From Nitrospira sp. (GTDB taxonomy: Bacteria; Nitrospirota; Nitrospiria; Nitrospirales; Nitrospiraceae), in NCBI GenBank assembly GCA_005116815.1, contig SWDR01000003.1, positions 53,866-117,865 on the forward strand: a stretch of DNA of 64,000 bases, in the 5' to 3' direction. The position numbers and the translations under genes are program-made. This document shows, piece after piece, positions 9,817 through 24,173 of this stretch (positions are counted from its first letter, which is position 1; every line of letters begins with the position of its first letter). The notes under the pieces were generated by a model that saw only the letters and a list, made by a program, of their open reading frames with translations, did not search any database and was not told the origin of the DNA.

Positions 9817-9888
9817 GTGCTGAGTAGCGAGTGCTGAGTTCTGAGCCACGGATCTTTCTGTCCACGCTCAGCACTCAGGACTCAGAAC
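9817..9888. repeat. Inverted 7-nt-period repeat between aclA and acn
   Basis: GTGCTGA GTAGCGA GTGCTGA GTTCTGA ... GCTCAGC ACTCAGG ACTCAGA AC; right arm ends just before AAGGAG and ATG at 9908. Confidence 0.85.
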
Positions 9889-9907
9889 TTTTAAGGAGCG
9901 AACTGTC

Positions 9908-12154
9908 ATGTCGATCGATCTGGCTAAAAATCTCTATACAAAGATGCCCGACGTGTTTGCCAAGGCCCGGAAAAAGTTCGGGCGTGGCTTGACGCTGGCG
10001 GAGAAGATCCTTGTTTCCCATGCCGACAATTTCGATACCCAGACCTGGGAGCGCGGCAAGGCGATGTTGGCATTGCGCCCCGATCGTGTGGCGATGCAGG
10101 ACGCGACGGCCCAGATGGCCATGTTGCAGTTCATGCAGGCCAACAAGAAGCAAGCGGCTGTGCCGAGCACTATCCATTGCGATCACTTGATTCGTGCGGA
10201 GATGGGTTCCGAGAAGGACCTGCTTCGCGCGGTGGACGAGAACAAGGAAGTCTATAATTTCCTCGCCTCGGCGGCGAAAAAGTACGGCATCGGTTTCTGG
10301 AAGCCTGGTGCCGGGATCATTCACCAGGTTGTGCTGGAGAACTATGCGTTCCCCGGCAGCTTGATCATCGGTACCGATTCACATACCCCCAACGGCGGAG
10401 GGCTCGGCGGGTTGGCAATCGGTGTCGGCGGTGCCGATGCCGGTGAAGTCATGGCCGGTCTCCCATGGGAAGTGCTCCATCCCAAACTGATCGGCATCCG
10501 CCTGACCGGCAAGTTGAGTGGCTGGGCCTCGGCCAAGGACGTGATTCTGTATCTTTGCGGTCTTTTGACGGTGAAGGGTGGAACGAACAAGATCGTCGAG
10601 TACTTCGGCCCCGGAGCCGAGACCATCAGTGCGACCGGCAAGGGCACGATTTGCAACATGGGCGCGGAGTTGGGCGCCACGACCTCCGTATTCCCCTTCG
10701 ACCAGAAGATGGTCGCCTATCTGAACATCACCGATCGGGCAGAGTTGGCCAATCTGGCCATCGCCAACAAGGCGTTGCTGGTGGCGGATCCAGAGGTCTA
10801 TCAGACGCCTGAGAAATATTACGACCAGATCGTGGAAGTCGACCTGTCGACGCTCGAACCCCATGTCGTCGGACCCCATACGCCGGACCTTGCACGACCC
10901 ATCTCCAAGATGGCGGCGGAAGCGAAGGAGAAGGGTTATCCGGTCGAACTCAAGGCGGCCCTCATCGGCAGCTGCACCAATTCCTCCTATGAAGACATCA
11001 GCCGTTCGGCCCACATTGCCCAGCAGGGGTTGAAGGCCGGGCTCAAAGCGAAGGCCTCGTTCCTCGTGTCGCCCGGATCGGAGCGTATTTATCACACGAT
11101 GAAGCGCGACGGGTTCTTGGACACCTTTGAAAAGTTGGGTGGCACAGTGTTGTCGAATTCCTGTGGCCCCTGTATCGGACAGTGGAAGCGGGCCGATGGC
11201 GTGAAGGGGAAGGCGGATTCGATCGTCAGTTCGTTCAACCGCAATTTCCCTGGCCGCAACGACGGCATCAGTGAAACCTTGTCATTCCTCGCAAGCCCGG
11301 AAATTGTGACCGCCTATGCCATCTCGGGAGATTTGGCGTTCGATCCAGTGAATCAGACGCTCAAAGGCGCGGACGGCAAGGCCTTCAAGTTCGAGCCGCC
11401 GCAGGGTGAAGAACTTCCAGCCAAGGGCTTCGCGAAGGCTGACGAAGGTTTTGTCGCGCCGGCCGCCAACGGAGATGGTTTGACCGTCGACATTCCGCCG
11501 ACGAGCGAGCGGTTGCAGTTGCTCCAGCCCTTCCCGCGTTGGGACGGCAAAGATTTTGAGAAACTCCCGCTGTTGATCAAGACTAAGGGCAAGACGACGA
11601 CTGATCACATTTCTCCGGCCGGTCCCTGGCTCAAGTATCGCGGTCATCTCGACAAGATCAGCGACAACATGTTCCTGGGTGCGAACAATGCGTTTTTCCC
11701 AGAGCCTGGCAAGGGCACGGATGTGTTAACGGGGGAGACCGGCTTAACCATGGCGCAGATCGCCCGCCGGTATAAGGCGAAGGGGATCGGTTCGGTTGTG
11801 GTCGGGGATGAAAATTACGGCGAGGGCAGCAGCCGGGAACATGCCGCGATGTCTCCGCGATTCCTCAACGTGCGCGTTGTCATCACGAAGGGCTTTGCCC
11901 GCATTCACGAGACGAACTTGAAGAAACAGGGGATCTTGGCGTTGACCTTCGCTGATCCGAAGGATTACGAGAAGATTGAGCAACAGGACCGCATTAGCGT
12001 GACGGGGCTCAGCAGTCTGGCTCCCGGCAAACCGGTGCAGGTGACGATCTATAAGACGGATGGCACAGCGCTCACCATCCAGGCGAACCACAGCATTACC
12101 GAACAACAGATTGCGTGGTTCAAGGCTGGTTCAGCGTTGAATGCGCTGAACTGA
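9908..12154 (+). CDS. Aconitate hydratase
   Basis: 748 aa; TDSHTPNGGGLGGLAIGVGGADA, IGSCTNSSYED, SNSCGPCIGQW, GDENYGEGSSREHAAMSPR. Confidence 0.95.
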   Translation: MSIDLAKNLYTKMPDVFAKARKKFGRGLTLAEKILVSHADNFDTQTWERGKAMLALRPDRVAMQDATAQMAMLQFMQANKKQAAVPSTIHCDHLIRAEMGSEKDLLRAVDENKEVYNFLASAAKKYGIGFWKPGAGIIHQVVLENYAFPGSLIIGTDSHTPNGGGLGGLAIGVGGADAGEVMAGLPWEVLHPKLIGIRLTGKLSGWASAKDVILYLCGLLTVKGGTNKIVEYFGPGAETISATGKGTICNMGAELGATTSVFPFDQKMVAYLNITDRAELANLAIANKALLVADPEVYQTPEKYYDQIVEVDLSTLEPHVVGPHTPDLARPISKMAAEAKEKGYPVELKAALIGSCTNSSYEDISRSAHIAQQGLKAGLKAKASFLVSPGSERIYHTMKRDGFLDTFEKLGGTVLSNSCGPCIGQWKRADGVKGKADSIVSSFNRNFPGRNDGISETLSFLASPEIVTAYAISGDLAFDPVNQTLKGADGKAFKFEPPQGEELPAKGFAKADEGFVAPAANGDGLTVDIPPTSERLQLLQPFPRWDGKDFEKLPLLIKTKGKTTTDHISPAGPWLKYRGHLDKISDNMFLGANNAFFPEPGKGTDVLTGETGLTMAQIARRYKAKGIGSVVVGDENYGEGSSREHAAMSPRFLNVRVVITKGFARIHETNLKKQGILALTFADPKDYEKIEQQDRISVTGLSSLAPGKPVQVTIYKTDGTALTIQANHSITEQQIAWFKAGSALNALN

Positions 12155-14410
<2,256 letters not shown>

Positions 14411-14419
14411 AAGAATGGT

Positions 14420-14490
14420 CGCGTGGCGAGAGGCTAGAGGCTAGGGGACGAAACCTTAGCCCTCTAGCCACTAGCCCCGTGCCTCTGGCC
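14420..14490. repeat. Inverted 7-nt-period repeat between icd and the fumarate reductase Fe-S gene
   Basis: GTGGCGA GAGGCTA GAGGCTA GGGG ... CCTCTAG CCACTAG CCCCGTG CCTCTGG CC, followed by TTTAAGGAATTTCATG. Confidence 0.85.
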
Positions 14491-14504
14491 CTTTAAGGAA
14501 TTTC

Positions 14505-15215
14505 ATGGCACAAGAAGACAGCAACGTTATTGATCAGCCGGAAGTCATCCGGCACAAGATGGTCACGGTCGAGATCGCCGGCAAAAAGTACGACGTGCCG
14601 GAGGGGATCACGATCATTAAGGCCCTCTGGTACTCGGGGCAGGAAGTCGTCCGAGGGGCCGGCTGTCTTGGCGGGTTCTGTGGCGCCTGCGCGGCCTACT
14701 ATCGGACCAAGGACGATCCGAAAGTGCGAACCTGTCTGGCCTGCCAAATGGCGGTTCAGGACGGGATGTCGATCACGATGATGCCGCCGTTTCCTGCCCG
14801 CAAGGCGACCTACGACATTCAGGCGCTCAAAGATCCGAAACAAGATCTCTTCAATCTCTACCCAGAAGCGCCGCTCTGCCGGAACTGCAACGCCTGCACT
14901 GAAGCCTGCCCGCAGAAGATCGACGTGCGAGAGGGAGTCTGGAAAGCGGTATTCGGCGATTTCAAAAGTGTCTCCGAGATGTTCATGGATTGTGTGATGT
15001 GCGGCATGTGTACGCCGGTCTGCATCGCGGACATCGCTCCCAATCTGGTGGCTCTGTACGTGAGCCGGGCGCAGGGGGCTCATTTCACCGAGAAGCCTGT
15101 GGGCCTGGATACGCGCATCAAGGAAATTCAGGACGGCCGGTTCAACGATGAATGGACCAAGCTCCTCAAGATGAACGAGAAAGAACTGGCCGATCACTGC
15201 GCGACGGTCAAGTAG
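14505..15215 (+). CDS. frdB: Succinate dehydrogenase/fumarate reductase-type iron-sulfur subunit
   Basis: 236 aa; 2Fe-2S motif CLGGFCGAC...C, two cluster motifs CRNCNACTEACP and CVMCGMCTPVC. Confidence 0.75.
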   Translation: MAQEDSNVIDQPEVIRHKMVTVEIAGKKYDVPEGITIIKALWYSGQEVVRGAGCLGGFCGACAAYYRTKDDPKVRTCLACQMAVQDGMSITMMPPFPARKATYDIQALKDPKQDLFNLYPEAPLCRNCNACTEACPQKIDVREGVWKAVFGDFKSVSEMFMDCVMCGMCTPVCIADIAPNLVALYVSRAQGAHFTEKPVGLDTRIKEIQDGRFNDEWTKLLKMNEKELADHCATVK

Positions 15216-15230
15216 CCTAACAAGCCATCT

Positions 15231-15296
15231 GCTGTCAGCTCTCAGCTTCTGACGTTGAGGCAAAAGCTGCAGGATGATGGCTGAACGCTGAAAGCA
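15231..15296. repeat. Inverted 7-nt-period repeat before frdA
   Basis: GCTGTCA GCTCTCA GCTTCTGA ... GGCTGAA CGCTGAA AGC; inner words complementary. Confidence 0.7.
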
Positions 15297-15301
15297 CATT
15301 C

Positions 15302-18063
<2,762 letters not shown>

Positions 18064-18186
18064 TGGCTCCTCAATGGTCGGTTGGCGATAGCCCTCGTAT
18101 TGCCATGGAATACTAGTATGAGCGCGCCTCCTTTGTCTATTTCTTTCATGTCCTGGAATGCCGGGAGCGGCATCGCACAGGCTTGC

Positions 18187-18216
18187 TTGACACCCCTTTT
18201 CGGGCACTTGTAAGAT
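18187..18216 (+). promoter_or_regulatory. Candidate sigma70-type promoter upstream of resB
   Basis: TTGACA (18187-18192), 18-nt spacer, TAAGAT (18211-18216). Confidence 0.4.
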
Positions 18217-18379
18217 CACCGCGCTTTGCCATTCTCGCCTCTTTTCTCTACGACGCCATAAGGGCGCCTCTGGGATTGGCCTTTTCTCCCCGGGCCACGA
18301 TCGTTCTTCTGTGCAAAGCCGCGTATCCTACGAGCGGTGACAGGCTGTGCCTCGTGATGAGAAAGGGATTGTCAATACG

Positions 18380-19822
18380 ATGAATGGTCAGTCGGACGCG
18401 ATTCCCGAACAACAGAGTCCCAGATCCCCCGCCCCAAGGTTGGGATGGGAGGAGTTTTCCCGCGAACTCGTCGAGTTCTTCGCCTCGATCAAGCTGGCGA
18501 TGTTCCTCTTTCTGTTCATCGCCATCACCGCCACGATCGGGACGGTGATCCAACAGAACGAACGGCCGGAATCCTATATTCAAGAGTACGGGGAGAATAC
18601 CTATCGGTGGTTTCTCCGGCTCGGGTTCATCGACGTCTATCATACCTGGTGGTTTACCAGTCTCCTCGGGCTCCTCTGCGTCAACTCGCTCACCTGTTTC
18701 TATAAGCGGTTTCCCGGTGTCTGGCGGTCGATGAAGCAAGACCGGGTCAGTGTCTCGCTGGATTTTGTGAAGGGGATGAAGCAGCAGGCTGAGGTCTCGA
18801 TCGCAAGCAGCAAGGAAGTCGTGTCCCAGCAGTTGGCACAGCATTTTATCGAAAAGGGCTACAAGGTCCTGGCGAAAAATGACCCGGGGGAAGTGACGAT
18901 CTATGCGACCAAGGGGGTCCTGGGACGCGTCGGCGCACATATGGCGCATTTAAGTGCGACCGTGATTATCGTCGGTGGCCTGATCGGCACCTATTATGGG
19001 TTTCAGGAGTTCGGGGTCTGTCTCGAAGGGCAGACCTACCATATCCCACGGGGCAACTTCGACATCAAGGTCGATAAATTCTGGATCGACTATCACGAGA
19101 ACGGGTCTGTGAAGTCCTACAATAGTACCCTGACGGTTATTGACGGGGGCAAGTCGGCTGTCACCAAGACTATCTCGGTGAACGATCCCCTCGTCTACAA
19201 AGGCATTTGGTTCTATCAATCCAGTTACGGGGATTCCTGGGATCAGGTCGAGGTGGCGCGGGTCAACATTAAGGATAAAGCCACGGACAAGGTCCTCAAG
19301 ACCGTCGATCTGGAGTGGCACAAGGAGCAGGCGGTTGCCGATCTCGATCTGAAACTCTCGATCACCGATTTTGTGGCAGACTTTGCCTTCAACTCGACGG
19401 AGAAGAAGGTGTTTTCCAAGACCGTGGAACATGCGAATCCCGCGATCAGATTGGCGGTCAATGAGCGCAACTCGGTCCAGTCGACGCCCTGGGTGTTCTA
19501 TCAGTTCCCGGACCTCTTCGATATTAAAGAGTCGAAATACCAGTTCGAATTGGTGGCGTACAAGCCGAAGAAATTTACCGGTCTGCAGATCGCCAAGAAT
19601 CCAGGAATCAATATCGTCTGGACCGGCTCGACCATGATCGTGGTGGGGATTACCCTCTCGTCCTTTATCTTCCACCGCCGGATTTGGATGAAGATCGTCC
19701 CGGCTCCGGAGGGGGTGACGGTCTATGTCGGCGGCACGACGCACAAGAGCCAGATCGACTTTCAGCGGGAGTTTCGAAAATTGACGGACAAACTCCGCAC
19801 CTTCTCGGCCTCTCCGGTGTAA
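18380..19822 (+). CDS. resB: Cytochrome c biogenesis protein ResB/Ccs1
   Basis: FFASIKLAMFLFLFIAITATIGTVIQQN..., YHTWWFTSLLGLLCVNSLTCFYKR; adjacent to ccsA-like gene. Confidence 0.87.
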   Translation: MNGQSDAIPEQQSPRSPAPRLGWEEFSRELVEFFASIKLAMFLFLFIAITATIGTVIQQNERPESYIQEYGENTYRWFLRLGFIDVYHTWWFTSLLGLLCVNSLTCFYKRFPGVWRSMKQDRVSVSLDFVKGMKQQAEVSIASSKEVVSQQLAQHFIEKGYKVLAKNDPGEVTIYATKGVLGRVGAHMAHLSATVIIVGGLIGTYYGFQEFGVCLEGQTYHIPRGNFDIKVDKFWIDYHENGSVKSYNSTLTVIDGGKSAVTKTISVNDPLVYKGIWFYQSSYGDSWDQVEVARVNIKDKATDKVLKTVDLEWHKEQAVADLDLKLSITDFVADFAFNSTEKKVFSKTVEHANPAIRLAVNERNSVQSTPWVFYQFPDLFDIKESKYQFELVAYKPKKFTGLQIAKNPGINIVWTGSTMIVVGITLSSFIFHRRIWMKIVPAPEGVTVYVGGTTHKSQIDFQREFRKLTDKLRTFSASPV

Positions 19823-19922
19823 GCCGTGCCACGATGAGGGTCTGGTTGAGTAGTCAAACTGCCGCTGCATTGAGTATGATGACGATTGGTACGTTAGCCT
19901 GAATCGATCGACGGAGGACACG

Positions 19923-20837
19923 ATGGTCCGATCCCTGTTTTTGTTCGACATGACGTTTTGGCTCTATCTTGCCGCGCTGACCCTCTATATCGCCTATCTC
20001 TTTGCTCGCCGTCCGGCGATGGCCTTGGCTCCTGCCGGTCATTCGACGGATAACTTCGATGAACGAGATGGAGCCTGGGCCACGCAGTTGGGTCAGATCG
20101 CCACGTTGATTACAGTGTTCGGTTGGATCGTGAATACCGGCGCCCTGTTCACGCGAGCCTTCGAGCGGATGCAGACGTCAGGGACCTTTGCCCCCTGGTC
20201 CAATCAGTTCGAGGCGATGGCCTATGTGTCCTGGGCGATTATTCTGGGCTATGTGCTGTTGGAGTTGCGCTACAAGATCAAAGCCATCGGCGCCTTCGTG
20301 GTGGGCATCGGTTTCATTGCGATGGGTGCGGCCTCGCTGTTGCCCTACCGGTATCAGACGGCGGAACCTCTCGTACCGGCGCTCAATAGTTATTGGATTT
20401 ATATCCATGTGTCGATCACGCTGACCAGCTATGCGGCATTTGCGATGGCCGGGGGCCTGGGCGTGATGTATCTCTTTAAGGAGCGGGCGGAACGGCGTGG
20501 CAGCACCTCCCGCTTCTACGCCGCCTTTCCGGATCTCGAGACGATCGATGAGCTCGGCTACAAAGCCATTACGGTGGGCTTCCCCTTGCTGGCCTTCGGC
20601 ATTATCCTCGGGGCGATGTGGGCCAACTATGCCTGGGGCGGGTATTGGAGTTGGGATCCGAAAGAGACCTGGTCGCTGATCGTGTGGTTGATTTACGGCG
20701 CCTATATCCATGCCCGAATGACGCGCGGGTGGGAAGGTCACCGTGCCGCCGTCTATGCGATCTTCGGTTTCTTGATGGTCGTCTTTTGTTTCTGGGGCGT
20801 GAACTTCTTGCTGTCAGGCCTCCATGCCTATGCATAA
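19923..20837 (+). CDS. Cytochrome c biogenesis protein CcsA/CcsB (haem handling)
   Basis: WGGYWSWDPKETWSLIVWLIYGAYIHAR (WWD domain). Confidence 0.9.
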   Translation: MVRSLFLFDMTFWLYLAALTLYIAYLFARRPAMALAPAGHSTDNFDERDGAWATQLGQIATLITVFGWIVNTGALFTRAFERMQTSGTFAPWSNQFEAMAYVSWAIILGYVLLELRYKIKAIGAFVVGIGFIAMGAASLLPYRYQTAEPLVPALNSYWIYIHVSITLTSYAAFAMAGGLGVMYLFKERAERRGSTSRFYAAFPDLETIDELGYKAITVGFPLLAFGIILGAMWANYAWGGYWSWDPKETWSLIVWLIYGAYIHARMTRGWEGHRAAVYAIFGFLMVVFCFWGVNFLLSGLHAYA

Positions 20838-20869
20838 GATTTCCGTGATGGCTTCACATTCAGATCACC

Positions 20870-21496
20870 ATGACTGAACCATCGATAGCTACATCTTCTG
20901 TTGCCGCGCCTGTGTCAGGAGGTTCACGCCTCTTGATCGTTTTGGTCGGCGCCGCCATTCTCGCGGTGGTGTTCGGCATCGTCTGGATGCAGAGCGCGCA
21001 GTATGAGCTGCTGACGGTGGGGAAGCCGGCCCCTGACTTTGCCCTGACCGATCTGAACGACAAGCCCCAGCGGCTCTCGGACTTTCGAGGCAAGGTGGTG
21101 TTTCTGAATTTTTGGGCGACCTGGTGCAAACCCTGCCGTGAAGAAATGCCTTCGATGGAAGTGCTCCATAAGAACTTCGAGAAGGACGGCCTGGTGGTTC
21201 TGGCTGTCAGCATCGATCGCGTGACGACGACTAAAGACATTCCTCCGTTCATCAAGGGCATGAATCTGACCTTCCCTGTCCTGATCGATTCCTGGGGAAA
21301 GACCGATAAGCCTTATAAGCGCATGGGTGTTCCGGAAACGTTTATCATCGACCAGCAGGGCGTCATTCGAGAGATTGTGATCGGGCCGCGGGATTGGACA
21401 AGACTCGATAGCCTGCAAGTATTGACCACGTTGCTCAATGTGACTCCCAAAGCCGCTGATGCTCAATCATTGGACGGTGGGGCAAGGAAGGGATGA
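20870..21496 (+). CDS. TlpA/ResA-like thiol-disulfide oxidoreductase
   Basis: Signal anchor; GKVVFLNFWATWCKPCREEMPSME. Confidence 0.88.
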   Translation: MTEPSIATSSVAAPVSGGSRLLIVLVGAAILAVVFGIVWMQSAQYELLTVGKPAPDFALTDLNDKPQRLSDFRGKVVFLNFWATWCKPCREEMPSMEVLHKNFEKDGLVVLAVSIDRVTTTKDIPPFIKGMNLTFPVLIDSWGKTDKPYKRMGVPETFIIDQQGVIREIVIGPRDWTRLDSLQVLTTLLNVTPKAADAQSLDGGARKG

Positions 21497-22032
21497 TGAG
21501 GCTGGTCATTGTTGGAGTCATGGCCATGTTGATGGTCACGCTGGTTGGGATCGGTGGGGCGGCAGCGCCGGATATTCTGCCGGTTGCTGAACGCAACGTC
21601 GTGAAACTGGGTGAGCCTGCCCCGAACTTCCGCCTTCGAGATTTGAACGGCCACATGGTTTCACTGTCTGACTTCCGTGGCAAAGTGGTGTTGTTGAATT
21701 TTTGGGCGACCTGGTGCGGCCCTTGCCGGGTGGAGATGCCGGCGATGGAAGAGCTCTACCGGACATTTTCACGGAATGATTTTGAAATTCTCGCGGTGTC
21801 CACCGATGCGCAAGGCGCGTCGGTCACCAGGCCGTTTCAGCAAGAGAACCACCTGACGTTCCCTATCCTCCACGATGCCGATTATCGTGTAGGATTGACC
21901 TATGGGGCTAGGAGTCTTCCTATGACCTTTATGGTCGACCGGCAAGGAATTGTCCGGCACCAAATTTTTGGCGCGCGTGACTGGGCAGCGGCTGAGGCAC
22001 ATCAATTGGTGCAGATGCTGATGAAGTCCTAG
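21493..22032 (+). CDS. Second TlpA/ResA-like thiol-disulfide oxidoreductase
   Basis: GKVVLLNFWATWCGPCRVEMPAMEELY; overlaps the previous stop. Confidence 0.88.
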   Translation: MMRLVIVGVMAMLMVTLVGIGGAAAPDILPVAERNVVKLGEPAPNFRLRDLNGHMVSLSDFRGKVVLLNFWATWCGPCRVEMPAMEELYRTFSRNDFEILAVSTDAQGASVTRPFQQENHLTFPILHDADYRVGLTYGARSLPMTFMVDRQGIVRHQIFGARDWAAAEAHQLVQMLMKS

Positions 22033-22068
22033 TCCTGCTGGATTATTCAGGAATATACGCGGATAGAT

Positions 22069-22815
22069 ATGTCGCAATCGATCACGAATATTTCTCTGGT
22101 GGCGGCCTTTTCGGCCGGCTTGCTGTCGTTTGTGTCGCCCTGCGTGCTGCCACTGGTTCCCTCGTACATTTCCTACATTACCGGGCTCTCCATCGAACAA
22201 CTCACCGATTCGACGGTGCGATCGAAGTTTAAGAAGTCCATCGTCGTCAACGCATTGCTGTTCATCGCCGGATTTACCACTGTCTTCGTATCTTTTGGCG
22301 CCTCTGCCAGCTTCATCGGACAGGCCTTGATTACCTATCAAGATCACATTCGACGGATCGGCGGGATTCTGATCATCATATTCGGTCTCTACCTATTGGG
22401 GATCTTGAATATCAGCTTTCTGAAGATGGAGCATCGTTTCCAATTCAGAAGCCGGCCGGTCGGGTATGTGGGATCGTTCTTGATCGGCATTGCGTTTGCC
22501 GCCGGTTGGACGCCCTGCGTCGGGCCGGTGCTCGGGACCATCTTGCTCTATGCCAGCACCACCGATTCGTTGTTGAACGGGGTGTTGTTGCTGACGAGTT
22601 ATTCGATGGGGTTGGGACTGCCGCTATTTCTCACGGCCCTGGGAGTCGATCGGTTCCTTGCCTACTTCAAGCAGGCGCGCCTGTATTTGTGGGGCGTTTC
22701 GACTGTGAGCGGGGTGTTGCTGATCATCGTGGGCGTCATGATTTATGCCAATACCCTTACGATGATTACCGGATTTCTCGAACGGCAGGGGATTGGGTGG
22801 TACCTCGGTCAGTGA
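22069..22815 (+). CDS. ccdA: Cytochrome c biogenesis protein CcdA
   Basis: AFSAGLLSFVSPCVLPLVPSYISYITG, GWTPCVGPVLGTILLYA. Confidence 0.92.
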   Translation: MSQSITNISLVAAFSAGLLSFVSPCVLPLVPSYISYITGLSIEQLTDSTVRSKFKKSIVVNALLFIAGFTTVFVSFGASASFIGQALITYQDHIRRIGGILIIIFGLYLLGILNISFLKMEHRFQFRSRPVGYVGSFLIGIAFAAGWTPCVGPVLGTILLYASTTDSLLNGVLLLTSYSMGLGLPLFLTALGVDRFLAYFKQARLYLWGVSTVSGVLLIIVGVMIYANTLTMITGFLERQGIGWYLGQ

Positions 22816-22853
22816 CCGAAGGCTAGACCTCAGCGCTAGAACCGCTTCTCTCC

Positions 22854-24056
22854 ATGTCCACACTACCCAACGTCACAGTCTACGATGCCTTGGTTGTCGG
22901 TATGGGGCCGGCTGGCGCTACGGCTGCCTATCAGTTGAGTCGAGCTGGACTGTCTGTCCTCGGGCTCGATAAGGCGACGCATCCACGATATAAGGTTTGC
23001 GGCGGCGGGTTGTCGGCCAGGATCGACGGCATCTTGGACGACGATTATAAGTCGGTCGTTGAGCAGACGATCTACGGCATACAATTTTCTTACCGCGGCG
23101 CGGATCCCTTCTTTCTCGATTCCTCCAGCCCGATCGCCTACATGGTCATGCGCGATCGGTTTGACCATCTCCTTCTGGAGAAGGCGAGGCGAGCGGGCAC
23201 CGAGGTGCACGAAGACGAGCTGGTGACGGCTTGCCGGCAGCTTCCAGACTGCATTGAAGTGACGACGGATCGGGGCCGATATGTGACGAAGGTGCTGATC
23301 GGGGCGGATGGGGCGAATAGCGTGGTGGCGCAGCAGTTATTCCCGGGCCGCCGGAGCCGTCGGATGGCGGCCTTGGAGAGTGAAGTCCCGATCGGGACTG
23401 CACCCCAGTATCCCGGCACTGGGCGTGCGCTCATCGATATCGGTGCGACGCCCGCAGGGTATGCCTGGATATTCCCAAAGCAGGAACGGCTCTCCATCGG
23501 TGTGGGGGATCTTCGCGGAGGGCTCGCGAGCCCGAAGAAGGTGTTCGATCAGTTTGTACAGCATGAGCAGGGATTGGCTGCATGGAAGGTCCCGCATCCG
23601 ACCGGCCATCCACTCCCGGTCTTCAGTGAGTACTGTGAGGCCGATCGGGAGTCGGTCGGATTAGTACGAGGCCGCGCCTTGCTGGTGGGAGATGCTGGGC
23701 ATCTGGTCGATCCCTTATTCGGCGAAGGCATTTATTACGCAGTACGGTCGGGGCAGTTGGCCGCGGAATCGATTCTGAACCAGGTCAAGGATCCGCGATA
23801 TTCACTGGCCGAGTACGAAGATGCCGTCAGGCGGGAGATTTACGAGGAGTTTCTGGTGGCGGCTCGTGTGGCGAATGTTGTCTATTCGTATCCACGTTTC
23901 TGCCACCACCACTTGCCCCGCTATCAACATATCGTCATGCTCTATTACGACGTACTTCGCGGGCGTGAAACCTACCGTACGTTTTATGCCAAGGCGAAGA
24001 GTCTGATCAAATTATCCCTCAAGGACTTGCTCCTCGAAGCTGTTTCGTTCCGCTGA
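22854..24056 (+). CDS. Geranylgeranyl reductase family FAD-dependent oxidoreductase
   Basis: DALVVGMGPAGATAAYQLSRAGLSVLGLDKATHPRYKVCGGGLS; GDAGHLVDPLFGEGIYYAVRSG. Confidence 0.85.
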   Translation: MSTLPNVTVYDALVVGMGPAGATAAYQLSRAGLSVLGLDKATHPRYKVCGGGLSARIDGILDDDYKSVVEQTIYGIQFSYRGADPFFLDSSSPIAYMVMRDRFDHLLLEKARRAGTEVHEDELVTACRQLPDCIEVTTDRGRYVTKVLIGADGANSVVAQQLFPGRRSRRMAALESEVPIGTAPQYPGTGRALIDIGATPAGYAWIFPKQERLSIGVGDLRGGLASPKKVFDQFVQHEQGLAAWKVPHPTGHPLPVFSEYCEADRESVGLVRGRALLVGDAGHLVDPLFGEGIYYAVRSGQLAAESILNQVKDPRYSLAEYEDAVRREIYEEFLVAARVANVVYSYPRFCHHHLPRYQHIVMLYYDVLRGRETYRTFYAKAKSLIKLSLKDLLLEAVSFR

Positions 24057-24173
24057 GTTGAAATAGCCCTCAGCAGTCGTCGATCAGCTTTTAGTTGAAG
24101 AGAGCAGGAAGAAGTTGTGTCGCGCGGGTGTTTACTAACAGCTGAGTGCTGATAGCTTCGCTGCTGTTTGTAA

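Noticed and set aside
18064-18180. SAM riboswitch upstream of metK
   Set aside because: I looked for a SAM/SAH riboswitch-like core in the leader and could not recognise one by eye.
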